64,000 bases of DNA from Rhynchosporium graminicola (GCA_900074885.1 FJUW01000004.1:1676520-1740519); one strand, 5' to 3'. Positions 25,102-37,794 are shown, counted from the first letter of the stretch. The notes: generated from the sequence alone by a model not told the origin. Program-made: numbers and translations.

Positions 25102-26980
25102 GTTTGTTGGGATAATCAGAGTTTATATATTCGTATGTGGTGCTGTATGATTTGAAGTGGTTTCCTTTGTGCTTATTGCGGATGGAATTGGTTGAAGGGG
25201 GGAAAACTGTACAAAATGGAGGGGTATCACAGGCAATGTGGGGGTGGGTATAATCAGAAGTAATTGCGAATATGAATATGGCTTCAAGAGGATCTGTAGC
25301 TTGGTAAGTTGGATTATTTGCATGTGCATGCATCCATGAGTGGTATATCAATCTTCTCCTTCTCAACACCTTGAAGTCTCTTGCCCGAGGTTTTCCTCAT
25401 ACTTTCCTCGCAACATCGACCTACCTGACAGTCCGTGGCTCAACAAGACATCGATGACGCTGATTGTATCCATTGTGATACAATAGAGTCTCCATATTCC
25501 ATAATGAGCAGGATCCTGTGGGTTCCATAATATGCGTGATTCGAGTCAGTCGCGTTGAATCAGCCGAAGAAACAGCCGGGCGAGAGAAGTGATATGTGAA
25601 CACGCAACTCCACATCTGTGGTTGAAGAAAATAATCTCAGTTTCGGAAGTGGATACCATTAAGCGGGATGACGCACGGAATGCAAGGACCCCTGAATTGA
25701 TGGTACGGTACGGTAGATAGCAGGGCTAGACAGCGAGCGCTAGACCTAAGATCCTTCTAGCGTGATGTGGATCCACTCTACGAGTAGCAAGCAGTAGCGC
25801 TGCTGGCTAATCACGACAGTCTGCCGATGCCGATGCCGATGCCGATGCCGATGCCGATGCCGATGCAAGCGAGCGAGCGAGAACGCAAGTGCGGCTCTTT
25901 CCTTCATCATTCTTGACTCAACACCGAACATCAAGCTTCCTCGCCAAATGTCAACGACGCCACTCACACCATGGTAGGTCGAAGCACTTCTGAATAATAT
26001 TCTGATGGCTTCATAAAGCTGAAGTATATCAAGGTCAAACCCAGATCCAGTGGAGGTGTAACAGGGAAGGGTAAATGTCAACTGTGGTGTGGATCATGCC
26101 ACTCCACTACCACAGACTACCGGATTCATTCTTTCACATGAAATACTTCTACTTGTACTTACCTACTTACGAGTAGCTACTACGATATGGTCGCGCTCTC
26201 CTCGGTCAATCTACGGCCATAAGCTGTTTGGCAGTGGCTCCGAAACGTCATGCTGGATCCTCCATGGACAATCTTTGGATCCCTTACCGCTTTAGGATGC
26301 GACATTGTTTTCCCATTCCAATCTTCACAGCACGTTTGCTCCGTATCCTCGTTGTTCACCCCTCTACGAGTCTACCGAGTATCCACATCTATCTACGAAA
26401 AACTCGCCCTGCTCACAAATGATGGAGATTTCAGCCTCCCGAGACCCGCTCAATGACCTTATCGACACCCACTTCAAAACTCTAAATCAATGCCCGTTCA
26501 CATCTGATTTGGGCTTGGTTCAGCCTCCTGCTTGGAAACTTGATCCGCTCTCAACATAGATCTTGTTCATTGTCACGAGAAGACTGGATCTCAAGTTTCA
26601 ACATCAGCTTCCCAGCATGGTGAGAGGCTGAGGTGGAGCACATTCTTCGTACCAGTGCTGAAATGACGGGAAGTATACGGGAAGAGCAGACAAGGTAAGC
26701 CAACCAGAGAAACAAACAACTTCACATGCAAGTGCGTGTATTCTGCGCTGGGAGATATTTACGGATCAACCCTTGCGGTGAAGTTTCTTTTTTCGACTTT
26801 GAGATTCTCTAGTGTCGTTTCATTCAGATACTTGGTAGATATATACTTGAAGACCCGCCAGATATTCTTCTTCTCCATTATCCATCTCATCCTTACACCC
26901 TTTGCGACATCTCTACTTGAAGTATTTTGACTACTCAATTATTATCCATCCACCTACGCAACCAAACACATCCATCCAAT
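25102..26980. other. intergenic region with a hexanucleotide microsatellite
   Basis: Divergent upstream regions of the reductase (minus) and the HAD hydrolase (plus). It contains the microsatellite annotated below. ORFs of 60-110 codons here look random or are made of the microsatellite. Confidence 0.5.
25823..25866. repeat. (GCCGAT)n microsatellite
   Basis: About seven perfect copies of a 6-nt unit. In one minus-strand frame it gives a run of alternating His-Arg. Confidence 0.95.
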
Positions 26981-28477
26981 ATGCCTTCCTTCGATACTTC
27001 CGAGGCGAGACCTTCAACTCCCTCTGAGGCTCAACGTAATCGCCTTCAGAAGATAACTAGCAATGGAGGATCTCCAGCAAAATTTTCCTCTACCCTCAAC
27101 ATTCCAGGAGAAACCGGAAACGGCCATCCAAACAGCATTGAGGTCCCAGCATCAAGATCCTCCGTGGCTGAGAGTGAGGCTCTTATGCACTCTTTAAGTA
27201 TAGCACCATCCCAAGTCGACCGTCGAAACTCCAGAAACAGTTTCGGAGCCTCTCTACCAATTCCTCGCTCTAAGCGTCAATCTCGTCTCTCCTCAGTAGC
27301 AACTCAAGATGGCAGACCAACCAGACCAGGAATGCCAACCATTCAACCTACACGGGATATCCTTTCCTCCCAAGTCCAAGACATGGCAGTGGCCAAGACA
27401 GCCGCCGCAAAAGACATGGCTTTCGCATTCGACATCGATGGTGTCCTCGTACACGGCGACCGCCTAATCCCCGAAGGTAAACGCGCTCTCGAGATCCTCA
27501 ATGGCGACAATGAGCTCGGCATTAAGATCCCTCACATCTTTCTCACCAACGGATCCGGCAAGCCTGAAGCAGCACGCTGCGCTCAGCTTTCCAAAATCCT
27601 TCAGAACCCAGTTTCGACAGACCAATTTATCCAATCGCACACTCCTATGTCCGCATTGGCAGAATATTACGAGACTGTTCTCGTCGTTGGCGGTGAGAAC
27701 TACCAGTGTCGCGAAGTAGCCAAACAATACGGCTTTAAGGACATCGTCGTACCCAACGACATCTACGCCTCTTACCCAACCATTGCCCCTCTCCGCGAAC
27801 ATTTTACTGAGGAGCAACGCTCCACCTCCACACCCCGCGATTTCTCGAAGGTGCAAATTAACGCCATTCTCGTTTTCTCGGATTCTCGCGACTACGCTAC
27901 AGACTTGCAAATCATTATGGATCTCCTGCAATCCGATAATGGTGTCTTGGGAACCAAGTCGAAGAACCCCAATGAGCAGAGTATCCCAATCTACTTCTCT
28001 CAAGGCGATTTGCTCTGCCCGACTGAACACCCAATGCCAAGAATGAGTCAGGGTACTTTCCGTATTGCACTCGAGGCCATTTACAAGGCCATCACAGGCC
28101 ATGAACTCGAGCGAGTCGTATACGGAAAGCCCGAACTCGCAACATACAAATACGCTGATGAGATCATGACCTCGTGGATGGATACTATTCATGGTGAAGA
28201 GAGACTCCCGAAGAACATCTACATGATTGGTGACAATCCCCAGTCCGACATCATCGGTGGTAACATGTACGGGTGGAAGACTTGCCTGGTCCGCACTGGT
28301 GTATTCCAGGGAGGAGAGAATGACGAGTCCAACCCTGCCAACTTCGGTGTTTTCGCCAATGTTCTTGACGCTGTGAAGACTGCGGTTAGGAATGAGTTGG
28401 GAATGGACTTTAAGTTTGAGTGGAACGATAGCTTGAACCCTGTTACCGCGGATCATTCGATTTCTGCTATCGAGTAG
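26981..28477 (+). CDS. HAD-superfamily class IIA hydrolase (CECR5/YKR070w type)
   Basis: Single exon of 498 aa from the first ATG at 26981. The frame is open slightly further upstream but without an ATG. All HAD motifs are present: motif I D151-x-D153-G (FDIDGVLVHG, nucleophile and acid/base Asp), motif II T189-N190-G (FLTNGSG), motif III K383 (YGKPELATYKYA), motif IV G417-D418-N419-x3-D423 (MIGDNPQSDIIGG). The inserted C2-type cap lies between motifs II and III, as in class IIA. The order and the PEL/ATYKYA words fit the CECR5/HDHD5 branch, whose members are mitochondrial proteins of unsettled substrate. Residues 1-140 are a Ser/Pro/Arg-rich extension that is not part of the catalytic fold and may hold targeting or phosphorylation sites. 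Phosphatase activity is inferred. Confidence 0.92.
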   Translation: MPSFDTSEARPSTPSEAQRNRLQKITSNGGSPAKFSSTLNIPGETGNGHPNSIEVPASRSSVAESEALMHSLSIAPSQVDRRNSRNSFGASLPIPRSKRQSRLSSVATQDGRPTRPGMPTIQPTRDILSSQVQDMAVAKTAAAKDMAFAFDIDGVLVHGDRLIPEGKRALEILNGDNELGIKIPHIFLTNGSGKPEAARCAQLSKILQNPVSTDQFIQSHTPMSALAEYYETVLVVGGENYQCREVAKQYGFKDIVVPNDIYASYPTIAPLREHFTEEQRSTSTPRDFSKVQINAILVFSDSRDYATDLQIIMDLLQSDNGVLGTKSKNPNEQSIPIYFSQGDLLCPTEHPMPRMSQGTFRIALEAIYKAITGHELERVVYGKPELATYKYADEIMTSWMDTIHGEERLPKNIYMIGDNPQSDIIGGNMYGWKTCLVRTGVFQGGENDESNPANFGVFANVLDAVKTAVRNELGMDFKFEWNDSLNPVTADHSISAIE

Positions 28478-29306
28478 ATTCCTACTACTGAGTAGCGAGT
28501 TGCTTTGTTGCTGTGAATGCATAGCTTGGATTCAGATGCATTTAACGATGGAGTTTCATAGACTGCTTGGAATGTCTGGGCTTTTCTTTACTGCTGGGAT
28601 TTGTTTTCATTGCTTGGTACTTACCATTTGGCGTTAAATATAGCTATTCCATCAGCCCTCGAGCTCGATGATGACCTCCTTATATAGTGCGGAATTTTTA
28701 TCATGTGAATTAAATCATTCTCAAATGGTCACCCGACTTCCCAAAAAGTGCACATTCGCAAAACCCTTCTTACTTATTCTCTCGAACATAACTATCCCCT
28801 TCTACAAGCTTTATGATAGTTTGGCTTCGACCTCGTCAAAGCAATCTGTGATTCATCTGCCTGCCCAAAGTGGGGTGGGGTACAAGCAACAAGAAAGAAC
28901 ACTCTTGCGCCCGATGCATCACAGAAATAGACTCGACGCCACTACCTGATTCATTCCGTCCACTCAATCCAGTGTCCATACTCCCTATCAAGATCGAGCA
29001 TCTCTTTTTCCTTTTCGCATCAAGAAATGAGGTACGTTCCATCTATCTTTCTTCTCCCTCGTAGAAGATGCCAAGACGCTAGATATGAGCTAGCTTGATT
29101 TGGTTTGACAACTTCGAATTTCATCTCTTGAAGTCTTATTCTCACCCCAGCCGTCTTTCATTATCCTGCGGCCAGAGCAGCTGCCCCGTCTACGTAGCCT
29201 CAAACTTGTCTCACTGATGAGTACGTGTGGTGGAAGGTAGGTAGATTGACTCGTAGCTATCACATTACTTGAATCAAATCGAGCATTACAGCACAGGCTT
29301 GCTCAT
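28478..29306. other. intergenic region
   Basis: 3' flank of the HAD gene and upstream region of the dihydrouridine synthase. No gene is seen. Confidence 0.5.
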
Positions 29307-31668
29307 ATGGCGAATATGGCGAATGTAGGGAGGAGCGATGAGGATAGAGAGGTGGTGAGATTGGGATTGGGATCGGGATCTGGCTTAGATGTTAAGTATG
29401 TATGATGATTTCTTTGGTTGTGTTCGGGTGCTAGAAGAGGATGTCTTTGCTTTCTTGATTGGTTTCGCGGATTGTTGTTACCCATCATATGCTTCCCCAA
29501 TCTCTCCGTTCGATTTCCTCTCCAGCATCTGTGTCGTTTAAAGTCAAGAATGCTGGGAACTTATCAATGCGGAATCGAGGCGATGATTCGATGTCACTGC
29601 CAGCTTTCAAATTCCCAGCACAGAGAAGCTATGAAGATACAGGTGCACGTATTGTACGATTTTCCTTTAAACACATACCTCCTTTCTTTCATCTCACCAA
29701 TCATAGCGTACTTTTAATCATAGGAAGAAGGAGTAGTGAACGAAGCTAATACACCCATTCTAGTCCAATGAAACTATTCGATGTTGCGAAACAGCAAGGG
29801 AGGGTCCTGTATTGTGCGGCGCCTATGGTGCGATATAGTAAGGTCAGTCTATCTTTTTACTCTATCGTCTTTGCTATTGCTCCTTTTGCGTCTTGTGAAG
29901 TTTGGAAACTGTGTTCTTGGGTCTTCGATATGAAACCTCTCGCATATGTTTATCTTTTACTTGGCTTTTGGCTGGTGGCTCGAAATCGTATTCGGCTTTT
30001 TTTTTCCAACTCTTTCTTGGGGCATGATCATCTGAGACATGCCTACCCGAGCTACTGCTTGGAGTAGCTGGAAATTGAAGTACTCGGAAGCTTTATGTGA
30101 TGGACGGAGAATGGGAATTCTTGCTGTCAAGTTACGGATTTGGATAGATTCACGAATTCGGGTTTGGATAAATTCAAGAATTCGGGTTTGATTGAGAGTA
30201 TGCAAGAGATCGCATAGCTAACTTGTGGTTCTAGCTAGCTTTCAGACAGACGGTTGCAAATTATGGTGTTGATTTGACGTGGACGCCTATGGTGAGTTGT
30301 TCTCTCTCGTCATTTCCGCTCCCTTATCGCACTGGAAAGAAAGAACACCGATGCAAGTCAATTGGGACATTATTGGAATTTCTCTCACGGGGAAATTTTG
30401 AGGAATGAGAAAGAACGAAGCTGCGGAAGTGACTACGGCAAACACACAGATTGTGCCACGTTTCTGTGGTATGACTGACGAGTCCTCAGATTCTGGCCAA
30501 AGAGTTCAATCGTAGTATTCTGGCGCGGGATAGTGGTTAGTCTTATCTCTTCTTCACTGTTTGTTGCCGAGTCTTAAATCGTCTGATCTTGGATCCCAAT
30601 CGAGTTCTTGATATCATCACTCTTCTATTAACCTTCTGAACCAACAACGATTCACATTCTCCAAGTTTGGCCCCGCTCAAACATTACCCCCTTTCTCATC
30701 CCAAAACTTCGTCTCGGATCATTCCCTCCACGAAACCAAGCTGTCTATACCCTCTCAACTAACCCACCCCCACAGATTTCACAACCTCCCCCTCACCAAC
30801 CCCAACAATCGCCCAACTCGGCGTAAACTCCCCCCTCGAAATATCCCGCACAACCACCTTCCTCGCCCCCTTCACCAACGGCATCGACATCAACTGCGGA
30901 TGTCCACAGTCATGGGCCTGCGCCGACCTCCTCGGCGCCGCATTGATGTCACACCCCACACTCGTCTCCTCCATGATCGCCTCCGCCAAATCAACTCTCC
31001 AAACCCTCTCCCTCACCTCCTCCTTCATCTCCTCCGACAAAGAAAGCGAGAGATACAAGACCGTCTCGGTGAAGATACGCATCCATAAAGATCTTCGAAA
31101 GACCTTGGATTTCGTGAGAGAGGTGGAGAATGCAGGTGTGGATTTCATCACGGTGCATGGTAGGATGAGGAGTACGCGGAGTAGTGAACCAGTGAATTTA
31201 GACGCTATCAAATTGGTCAAAGAGCACGCCAGAGTGCCGATTGTAGCTAACGGAGATGTTTTCTCGCGCGCGGACGTTGAGAGGATTGTTAGTGAGACGG
31301 GCGTAGATGGGGTTATGAGCGCGAGGGGATTGTTGGAAGAGCCTGGATTGTTCGCGAGATCTCCCACGCTCACAACTTCGAAAAACCATTCAGCAGCCGT
31401 TGGCGAGGGAAGCGATGACGACCAAAGCCAGGACAACAGGTGGGAAGTCCTGGAGACTTTCCTCAATAACGTCATACGTGCTCCTATACCGTTCAAGCTT
31501 GTCGTTCATCATATCAGCGAGATGGTGGGGAGTGATAGGTTGCAGACTGGACGAGGTTTGATAGGAACGCTGTTTACGAAGGAGGAACGAGCGGCGTTGA
31601 TGGAGTGTAAGAGTTTTCTTGAGGTGTTGGATTTGGTGGATGGGGTTAGAGGGGTTAGGAGGTTTTGA
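29307..31668 (+). CDS. DUS4: tRNA-dihydrouridine synthase, Dus4 type, 5 exons
   Basis: Exons 29307-29395, 29764-29842, 30235-30291, 30490-30535 and 30776-31668 join to 387 aa with all phases consistent. Donors are GTATGT, GTCAGT, GTGAGT and GTTAGT; acceptors are CTAG, CTAG, TCAG and ACAG. The flavin enzyme signatures occur in order: YCAAPMVRYSKLAFR, YGVDLTWTPMILAKEF, NGIDINCGCPQ with catalytic C133, VKIRIHKDLRKTLDFVR, ITVHGRMR, ANGDVFS and GVMSARGLLEEPGLF (FMN phosphate grip). By family knowledge Dus4 uses NADPH and FMN to reduce uridines 20a/20b of the tRNA D-loop. The first two introns (368 and 392 nt) are long for a fungus. The first exon rests on the strong GTATGT donor and phase fit, so it is less certain than the rest. 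Confidence 0.88.
30139..30186. repeat. 24-nt tandem duplication inside a DUS4 intron
   Basis: Two copies, 30139-30162 and 30163-30186, differ at two positions and lie in the second intron of the dihydrouridine synthase gene. Confidence 0.85.
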
Positions 31669-34600
31669 GTAAGTGGGGAGGGGGAAGGCAGTTGATAGAG
31701 GTTGAGAATCTTAGATTATGGATTGAGAAAATGAATATGTCGGGATCAGTTATGAGAGTTCGTTCGTGGAGGTTTTTCTAGCTCCCTTTCGGATCTGAGA
31801 CTTTCCGGTGCTTTTTTTTTTTTGGAAAGGGTTTTGTTCTCCTTGGAATAATCCACATTACCTCTTCAGTCGACCCCTTTCATTCACCCCATTTACCTCC
31901 GTAAGTCTCTTGTATTTTGGTAACCCAGACTCTCATTTTCCTATATAAACAGAGATTCAAACCGCCTACACATCCAATCACGGATATCGTGCTACTCAGG
32001 CGGCTGGCTGATGGAACCCCGTTCGCTGTAAACCAAAGATCTGTTTTCTCTCAAGATCTGTTTCGTGGGGCTTAGCAGTCTCCCAGTAGGAGCATGTAAG
32101 AAGACTCAGATCTTCGAGAGAATCTGAGTGTAGGGAAGTACGTAAAATAGATTGGAAGTTCATATCACTGCTGTTGAAAAACATACAGTTGTCAAGAGTC
32201 TAGTAGAAGTCTTGTATTAGTATTCATGTTAATAAGCTCCGAATTTATAGGCTGTAGATACAGATGTAGATATCAAGATCGAGTGGAGATACCTGAATAC
32301 TGAACTTCAGCACTTTCCAAACTCAATATTACATTTATATCTCATACTTGATACAGACTCCAGGATCTCCTTTCCGTGGTCTCCAAGGTTGCGGACGTCT
32401 GAATATCCATTCTTTTTCTGTGTGTTGGACATGTGAGTATCATATGTGATCAAACTGACGATATCTCAGGTGTTTTTATATAAACAGCGAGGGCTACGAT
32501 GATGTGTGCTAGATAATGTACCAGCTTCGTTGGATATTCTAAGGCTTCGAAAAGGGACGGTGAGTGGGAAATGAGATCGTGAGATATGTGGAGAGTGTAT
32601 GAATAAGACTTGTGGGAAGGCGAACGGGGGTTCTTGAAACTGTATGGGATTTACTATTCGTTACAAATCAAAACAAGACTCGTGTATACAGGCAAGCAGA
32701 CAGGTAGCTAGATAGGGTCTGCGCCTCTGAAGCTGCCCTTGAAAGGTTCTAGCTAAGCTCTTCCAACGACCAACATGAGTCTCGAGTGGATTTCTTTCTC
32801 AGAGAAGCAACTACATTTTCTGGCATTGTTTCACGATCACCACCTCGGCATCTAGTCTATAAAATTCGACCGCCTCTTGAGAGTTTTTAGCTCTGCGATC
32901 CAAACGCCAGTCAGATCTTGCCAGCCAGAAGAGCGAACCAGCACACCGCATCCAATATATTTCGGAGTTCAATAGATGTGCCAGCTTGATATGCCATGCT
33001 ATTTCAGGCGGAGAACAGCGTTTCTGGTTCTGTTATTATCTTCTGTCAACGGGTTTTTAAGGAGAGAAGGGGGTTAGAAGTCTATGAATTGTGGTTTTTG
33101 GCTTTCATTGTTTGGTTTGTTATCAATTATAAAGTGATTGTCGCTTTAAATATTTTGCTTTAATATCTTAGGGTGTCTGCGTGGGTGGGTGGATGATAAG
33201 TGTGAAGAAGTAGATTCGAGATGATATTGCGTTCTGCAACTTGACTTAGACACCGTGATATTTCAATAGCACTAGCGCAGAATTGAAAGTCACAAGCTAC
33301 AAGCGGCAGAGATCAACTTATTTTGATAGACGTTTCTGTCCGATAATTTTGAAAGTGGAGAGTGATATGTACACCATCGAAGCCAAGGCAAAGATAGCAC
33401 CTTAAACGGGGTTTTGATAGCGACTTCTCATAAGGTGAAAGTCATATATCTTGTTAGTTTAGAGGCTTCAAAGAAGCAGCTCGTTTGCTCGTCAGTCGTG
33501 GCGAGTTGCTTGTTGACTATTCCGTAGATTTTCTTTGTCAATAAGTGCTCTTTATGATCTAGAGAGTATTAAGGCTAATCTAAAGCAAGCGTACAAGATC
33601 ATATCATCTTCCTACTCCATCGTATCGTCCGATGGGCTATAAGATCCTAAGATGCAGTTATTTTCAGCTCGATTAATCAAGTGAGCATTTTCGACTCAGG
33701 AACATGCATAGTGTGCCGGAGGGAAGGTAAGTGGACGCGAGACTCAGAAATTTGCTCTATTCGCAAGACACAAACTGGGAGCTTGTGTCTCAACGCGACA
33801 ACACAAGTTCAGATATATACACGATATGAAAAGCATTATTCACGCATCAGCTGTAAAGTCTATCTATTTCGCACCCTCTGAGCCCACGTTCCCGTATTAA
33901 TACAACTCCTCCAGATCACTAACCTCGTACCTTGATCACTTAGTTTACACGCTGGTATGGCACGCTACCCATATAAAGAGCCGAGTCTTATCGCAGCCTC
34001 TCTCCTTCTTCCGCAAACAGCCTTCCACATCCTGCAATTGGCGATATACGAGGTATTATTAACTGAAATATTAGCTCCCATTCTATTTCGTTCCGGCAGA
34101 ATTGGTGGGCGGCAATTCTCGAGAAATTGCTAGATTGGGAGAAAGAGAAATCTGGATATTTCAAGTGTTGCATGCGGTCGGGACGAATTCTTTACACTAG
34201 GTTTTCTGAAGGAGGCGGGAAGGGGTTTGAGTAGTTGTTAATGCTTTTATGACTGTCATTCGAAGATGTTTGTGTTAATTAGGTTTTTGCTATCGAATAC
34301 TCTATTCTTTCTATTGATTCACTTTACTACTTAGCTGCCTTTACGGTAGCTTCTAGAGTACAGATTTGACCAAAGAGTTGCTTTCCGCGCTTCACCCCTT
34401 GAAGCCACCTCAGGCATCATGGTTTATCCACCAGCCTGAAAACATTTGTCCAAGGAGCATGAACAGGCAGATACTGGAAATAGTTCAGAGGAAGTAGAAG
34501 TATCTGGAGCTATTTCAAGCCTAGTTCTGAATCTGAAACTGACAGAATAAGAGATTCAGTTTAAACTTCAAATGCTCTAACATACTAGCTCCGGAGATAG

Positions 34601-36227
34601 ATCTTTCTTGAAAAGAAAAGCTCCTGGAAGCCCATCAGCAGACCTTCACCTAAGACAGTGTTGATCCCACCAGAGTTCAGCACATGCCTACAAATCCCAC
34701 GACTTCCAGACAATGCCTTTCTCCAACTTGACAGCAGAGAAGAAATGGCAACTGATAGGAAATTCGTTTTCAGTGGATCTTTTTGATACTGACCGCGGTA
34801 AGGCTTGTGTATCCCGTGAAATCCGGCCTTTAATACTACGAGGAAGCGTAACGCGTGATATTTGTAACTGGTGACTTATAGCGGTGGGTGTCCGTAGCAC
34901 TTCAGCGCTTTCTGTTGCTGCTGCCAAGCAAATATCAAACATCGATTGGCGACTTTGCTTCTACAGAAACGTAAAGTACCATACGAAAATATGCCTCCTT
35001 TATTTCCCCTCAGAGTCAATGAGATTCAAGGGGTCTAAAACCGCACCGCAGCTAATTCGACCAAATCAAGAAGATGTAATAGTTTTGAAAGCATAGAGTG
35101 CGAAGATCATGAGCAGAGTAACTAGAGTGTTTTTTTTTTGAAATTTTGTATTCTTATTACACATATGCTTCCTGCGGTTATCAGCTTTACTTAGAGTGAC
35201 GAGGGCCGTTATCGAACTATGACGAAAGAAAAGCGAGTCTGGATATTGGCATCCGAGCAAAGTGAATCGATCTTTCTGTCAACTTGTCCTTGGGCAACGC
35301 GGCCGTTTCGAGTAGTATAGGAAGTGATCTTCTTGTAGAATTTAGATATTTCAAATGTTCCGACCCCTATCCATAATCAAAGAAACCAAAGAGCTAGCTG
35401 AGACAAGATTTTGGCTGGCCTCTTGGCTTCTTATTAGGTGTAATGCTATTATTGGGGTAATGTATTTTTTAGGTTTGATTTGAATAGTGGCGATTTTCAA
35501 CAAAGAATGGTTCTGACCTTAAGAAGGAGTCTTAGGGGTGACTATAAGGTAACTAATATCTAATGAGATACTTAGTAGATTTACTGTAAATAATCTCCTA
35601 AAAACTAAGCGACGTATATTGAAGCCAGTTGAAGGACAAGAGCGTGCTACATTAACCCCTAGTGCGGCTCCGCTTATTACTAAGAGTGAGAAGAGGGTGC
35701 GAGGCAAGTAGAGCTGATGTCGACAGCCGAAGATCCAATCCAAGATCATCGCGTGCTTAGTCTCACAGGCAACCCATGGATTTCGTACGCAAAAGCAGTT
35801 GGGAGGAGGTTGACAGTACGACACTGTATGCTCGAGAAGGATATTCCAGTCGGCAAAGAAAGAATTGAATGGCAATGCGTAAGCATACAACTTCAAGAAA
35901 TATGCGTAAACTGGCCTCATCTAGCGCTGCGGCAAGGTTATTAAGGATGACTTCGTAAAGCTCCAACCTGGAGGAATCGCCCGCTATAGAGACAGCATCC
36001 GTCAACAATCTTCGACTCTCGATGCCGAATCGAGACGAGGTCCAATTCCAGCAAACTTAAACCCTGGGGAAGTGGGAGGTTCCCACATCCATGAATAATT
36101 GGACATTCAAAATTGTCAAAATAGTTAGCCGGAAATCCGGTCAAGGTAATACAAGCTCTGTTGATTCACGTCCATTCACGAGAAGCCATCCAATTCTAAC
36201 GATCGAAATGGCAACCTTGACACAGCA
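31669..36227. other. 4.5-kb gene desert
   Basis: Mostly noncoding, AT-moderate sequence with a T-run near 31815. One plus-strand frame, 34713-35096, is open for 127 codons except for a single TGA at 34872-34874, with no recognisable family. No other gene, tRNA or intact repeat is seen. Confidence 0.4.
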
Positions 36228-36890
36228 AGTGCACGTATTGCACCAACTGAGAAATTGTTTCTGCTGCTTTGTAACGCTAAAGGCCGGCATGGTAGACTCC
36301 TAGTACAACTGGACATGGCTACCTTGCAAGCTATGACAGATCAGATGCTCTTTGAAGCTCTCCGGAGGAACTTTCGGTCTACGAGAGGTAAGTGGACTTC
36401 GGTATTCTCCATCAGAACACTGATCCGAATAAATTTCGTGCGATTTCGAGCTATGTAGCCTCGAGCAAGTTGATGTACGAAAACTAGACGACTTGCCAGC
36501 TCCCAAAAACACGGATTATACATATGCACCAGCGCCGCCGGGACTTGATGCCGCCTATCGGTTACGATTTTATGCTGCATCTTTTCGATCATCCCGAACA
36601 TATAGCGACTGAAGTAAATTGTATCTCTCGCCTCCGCAAGAAGCTCAGAGAGCAACTTGAATGCTGTTCAAACAGTAGTGGAAACTCGGGATGGGGGCTT
36701 CAATTTGTCCAAGGCCTGACTACAAGAAGATTTGGATCATTGTTTTCATCATATCTGGATTGGGAAGTGGTCTTGCGGCTATCCATGCTTGGGAAAAGTT
36801 TGCAGGATGCGTTTGCCATATCTGTATACATGGGGACTATGGCTACTGTCAGTATTTATTTTGTGAAGGCTCTCTTGGTGTAGCTCATTG
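36228..36890 (+). pseudogene. fragment of a fungal two-TM protein family
   Basis: Broken plus-strand frames follow the order of a family of filamentous-fungal hypothetical proteins that end in two membrane helices. In order: MLFEALRRNFRSTRGKW and IRINFVRFRAM (ending at a TAG, 36456-36458), VDVRKLDDLPAPKNTDYTY in another frame, PPIGYDFMLHLFDHPEH, GWGLQFVQGL, then after a frame change YKKIWIIVFIISGLGSGLAA (first TM) and after another change SLQDAFAISVYMGTMATVS (second TM). At least one stop and three frame shifts disrupt it, and the N-terminus is absent or unrecognisable. The family's role is unknown to me. It ends about 60 bases from the truncated MFS pseudogene on the other strand. Confidence 0.65.
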
Positions 36891-36949
36891 ATTTGCAGTG
36901 GCAGTATTTCCCGATTTATTAACTATGGACGGAAGTGAGAGTTGAACAC

Positions 36950-37794
36950 ACGTGGAAGCCGCGTGAATAACGCTATTATTCAAAGCATCAGTACTATGCC
37001 TCGCCAGAACAGAATACGTATATATACGAAGAGGCTCAGGTCTGCCCACTGCAACATGCGAGCACTCAGTGACGGGTTATTCTTCTCTATGGTCATCTTT
37101 GCATCTCCCGACCTTTTGTGGGACCTGAGAAGAGAATTCCTGACTTTACACCATCCTGCTGCCAACACAATGTACCAGGGCGTGTTCCATGCCAACGCTT
37201 GGATATTACCGTTTCCTACGACTTTTCGGGCAGTCTTAGAGAAAAGGGCCCCGATGGTCATAAATCTGATGCTACCGAAGATCAAGAAGAAACCGGAAGA
37301 CCCAGTGATTTCCATTGAAAGCAGAAGCCTGCCATCCACCGACAGCAGGACCAATGCATACTCTTTGAAGTTGTAGCTGCCATGATCGGCCCTATCATCT
37401 TGCCTCTTCCATTCGGAACTCCAATATTTGCAACGACTCCATACCCAATCGAAATGATAGTACTGGCGCGATACTTGAAAGGCGCGCAGAATGAGAATAG
37501 CTCTATAATTGACATTGCCGAGGAATAATCCGAGATTGGCAAGTGCGTAATTCGCGTCTGTGGCGAGGAAAAGTGGACGGCGACCTTCTGCGTCAAATAG
37601 ACATTGCAGGCGATATTACTTGATACATCAGTTAGAACAGTGATAGTGAGGTTTATTGCTTGAATCGAGATTCTGAAATGGTTAGTAAGAAGTGGGATGA
37701 CAGACGTGTAAATTACGACGGTGAATGGAGAGGCGAGCATAACAAGACATAAGGCCGCAGAGGATTTCACTCTGACACTTACTTGAGAAGACAA
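36950..37794 (-). pseudogene. truncated MFS drug transporter (QDR/DHA1-like), N-terminal half
   Basis: Minus-strand segments in alternating frames give the first half of an MFS transporter. TM1 region: LASPFTVVIYTSVIPLLTNH. Between TM1 and TM2: SIQAINLTITV. The loop 2-3 signature survives as EGRRPLFLATDANYALANLG (RRP for GRRP), then ILILRAFQVS, then YGVVANIGVPNGRGKMIGP in the first frame again. TM6 region: ITGSSGFFLIFGSIRFM and SKTARKVVGNGNIQ (compare PETARxVVGNG). It stops after RILFWRGIVLML, where the central loop and the second six-helix half should follow. Several frameshifts and the missing half make it a pseudogene. Intact relatives are plasma-membrane exporters of drugs or polyamines. 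Confidence 0.72.

Noticed and set aside
27464..28522. Minus-strand ORF of 352 codons
   Set aside because: Exact antisense shadow of the HAD hydrolase, whose motifs are unambiguous.
30759..31496. Minus-strand ORF of 245 codons
   Set aside because: Antisense shadow of the last Dus4 exon; composition is Ser/Leu-rich as expected from a shadow.
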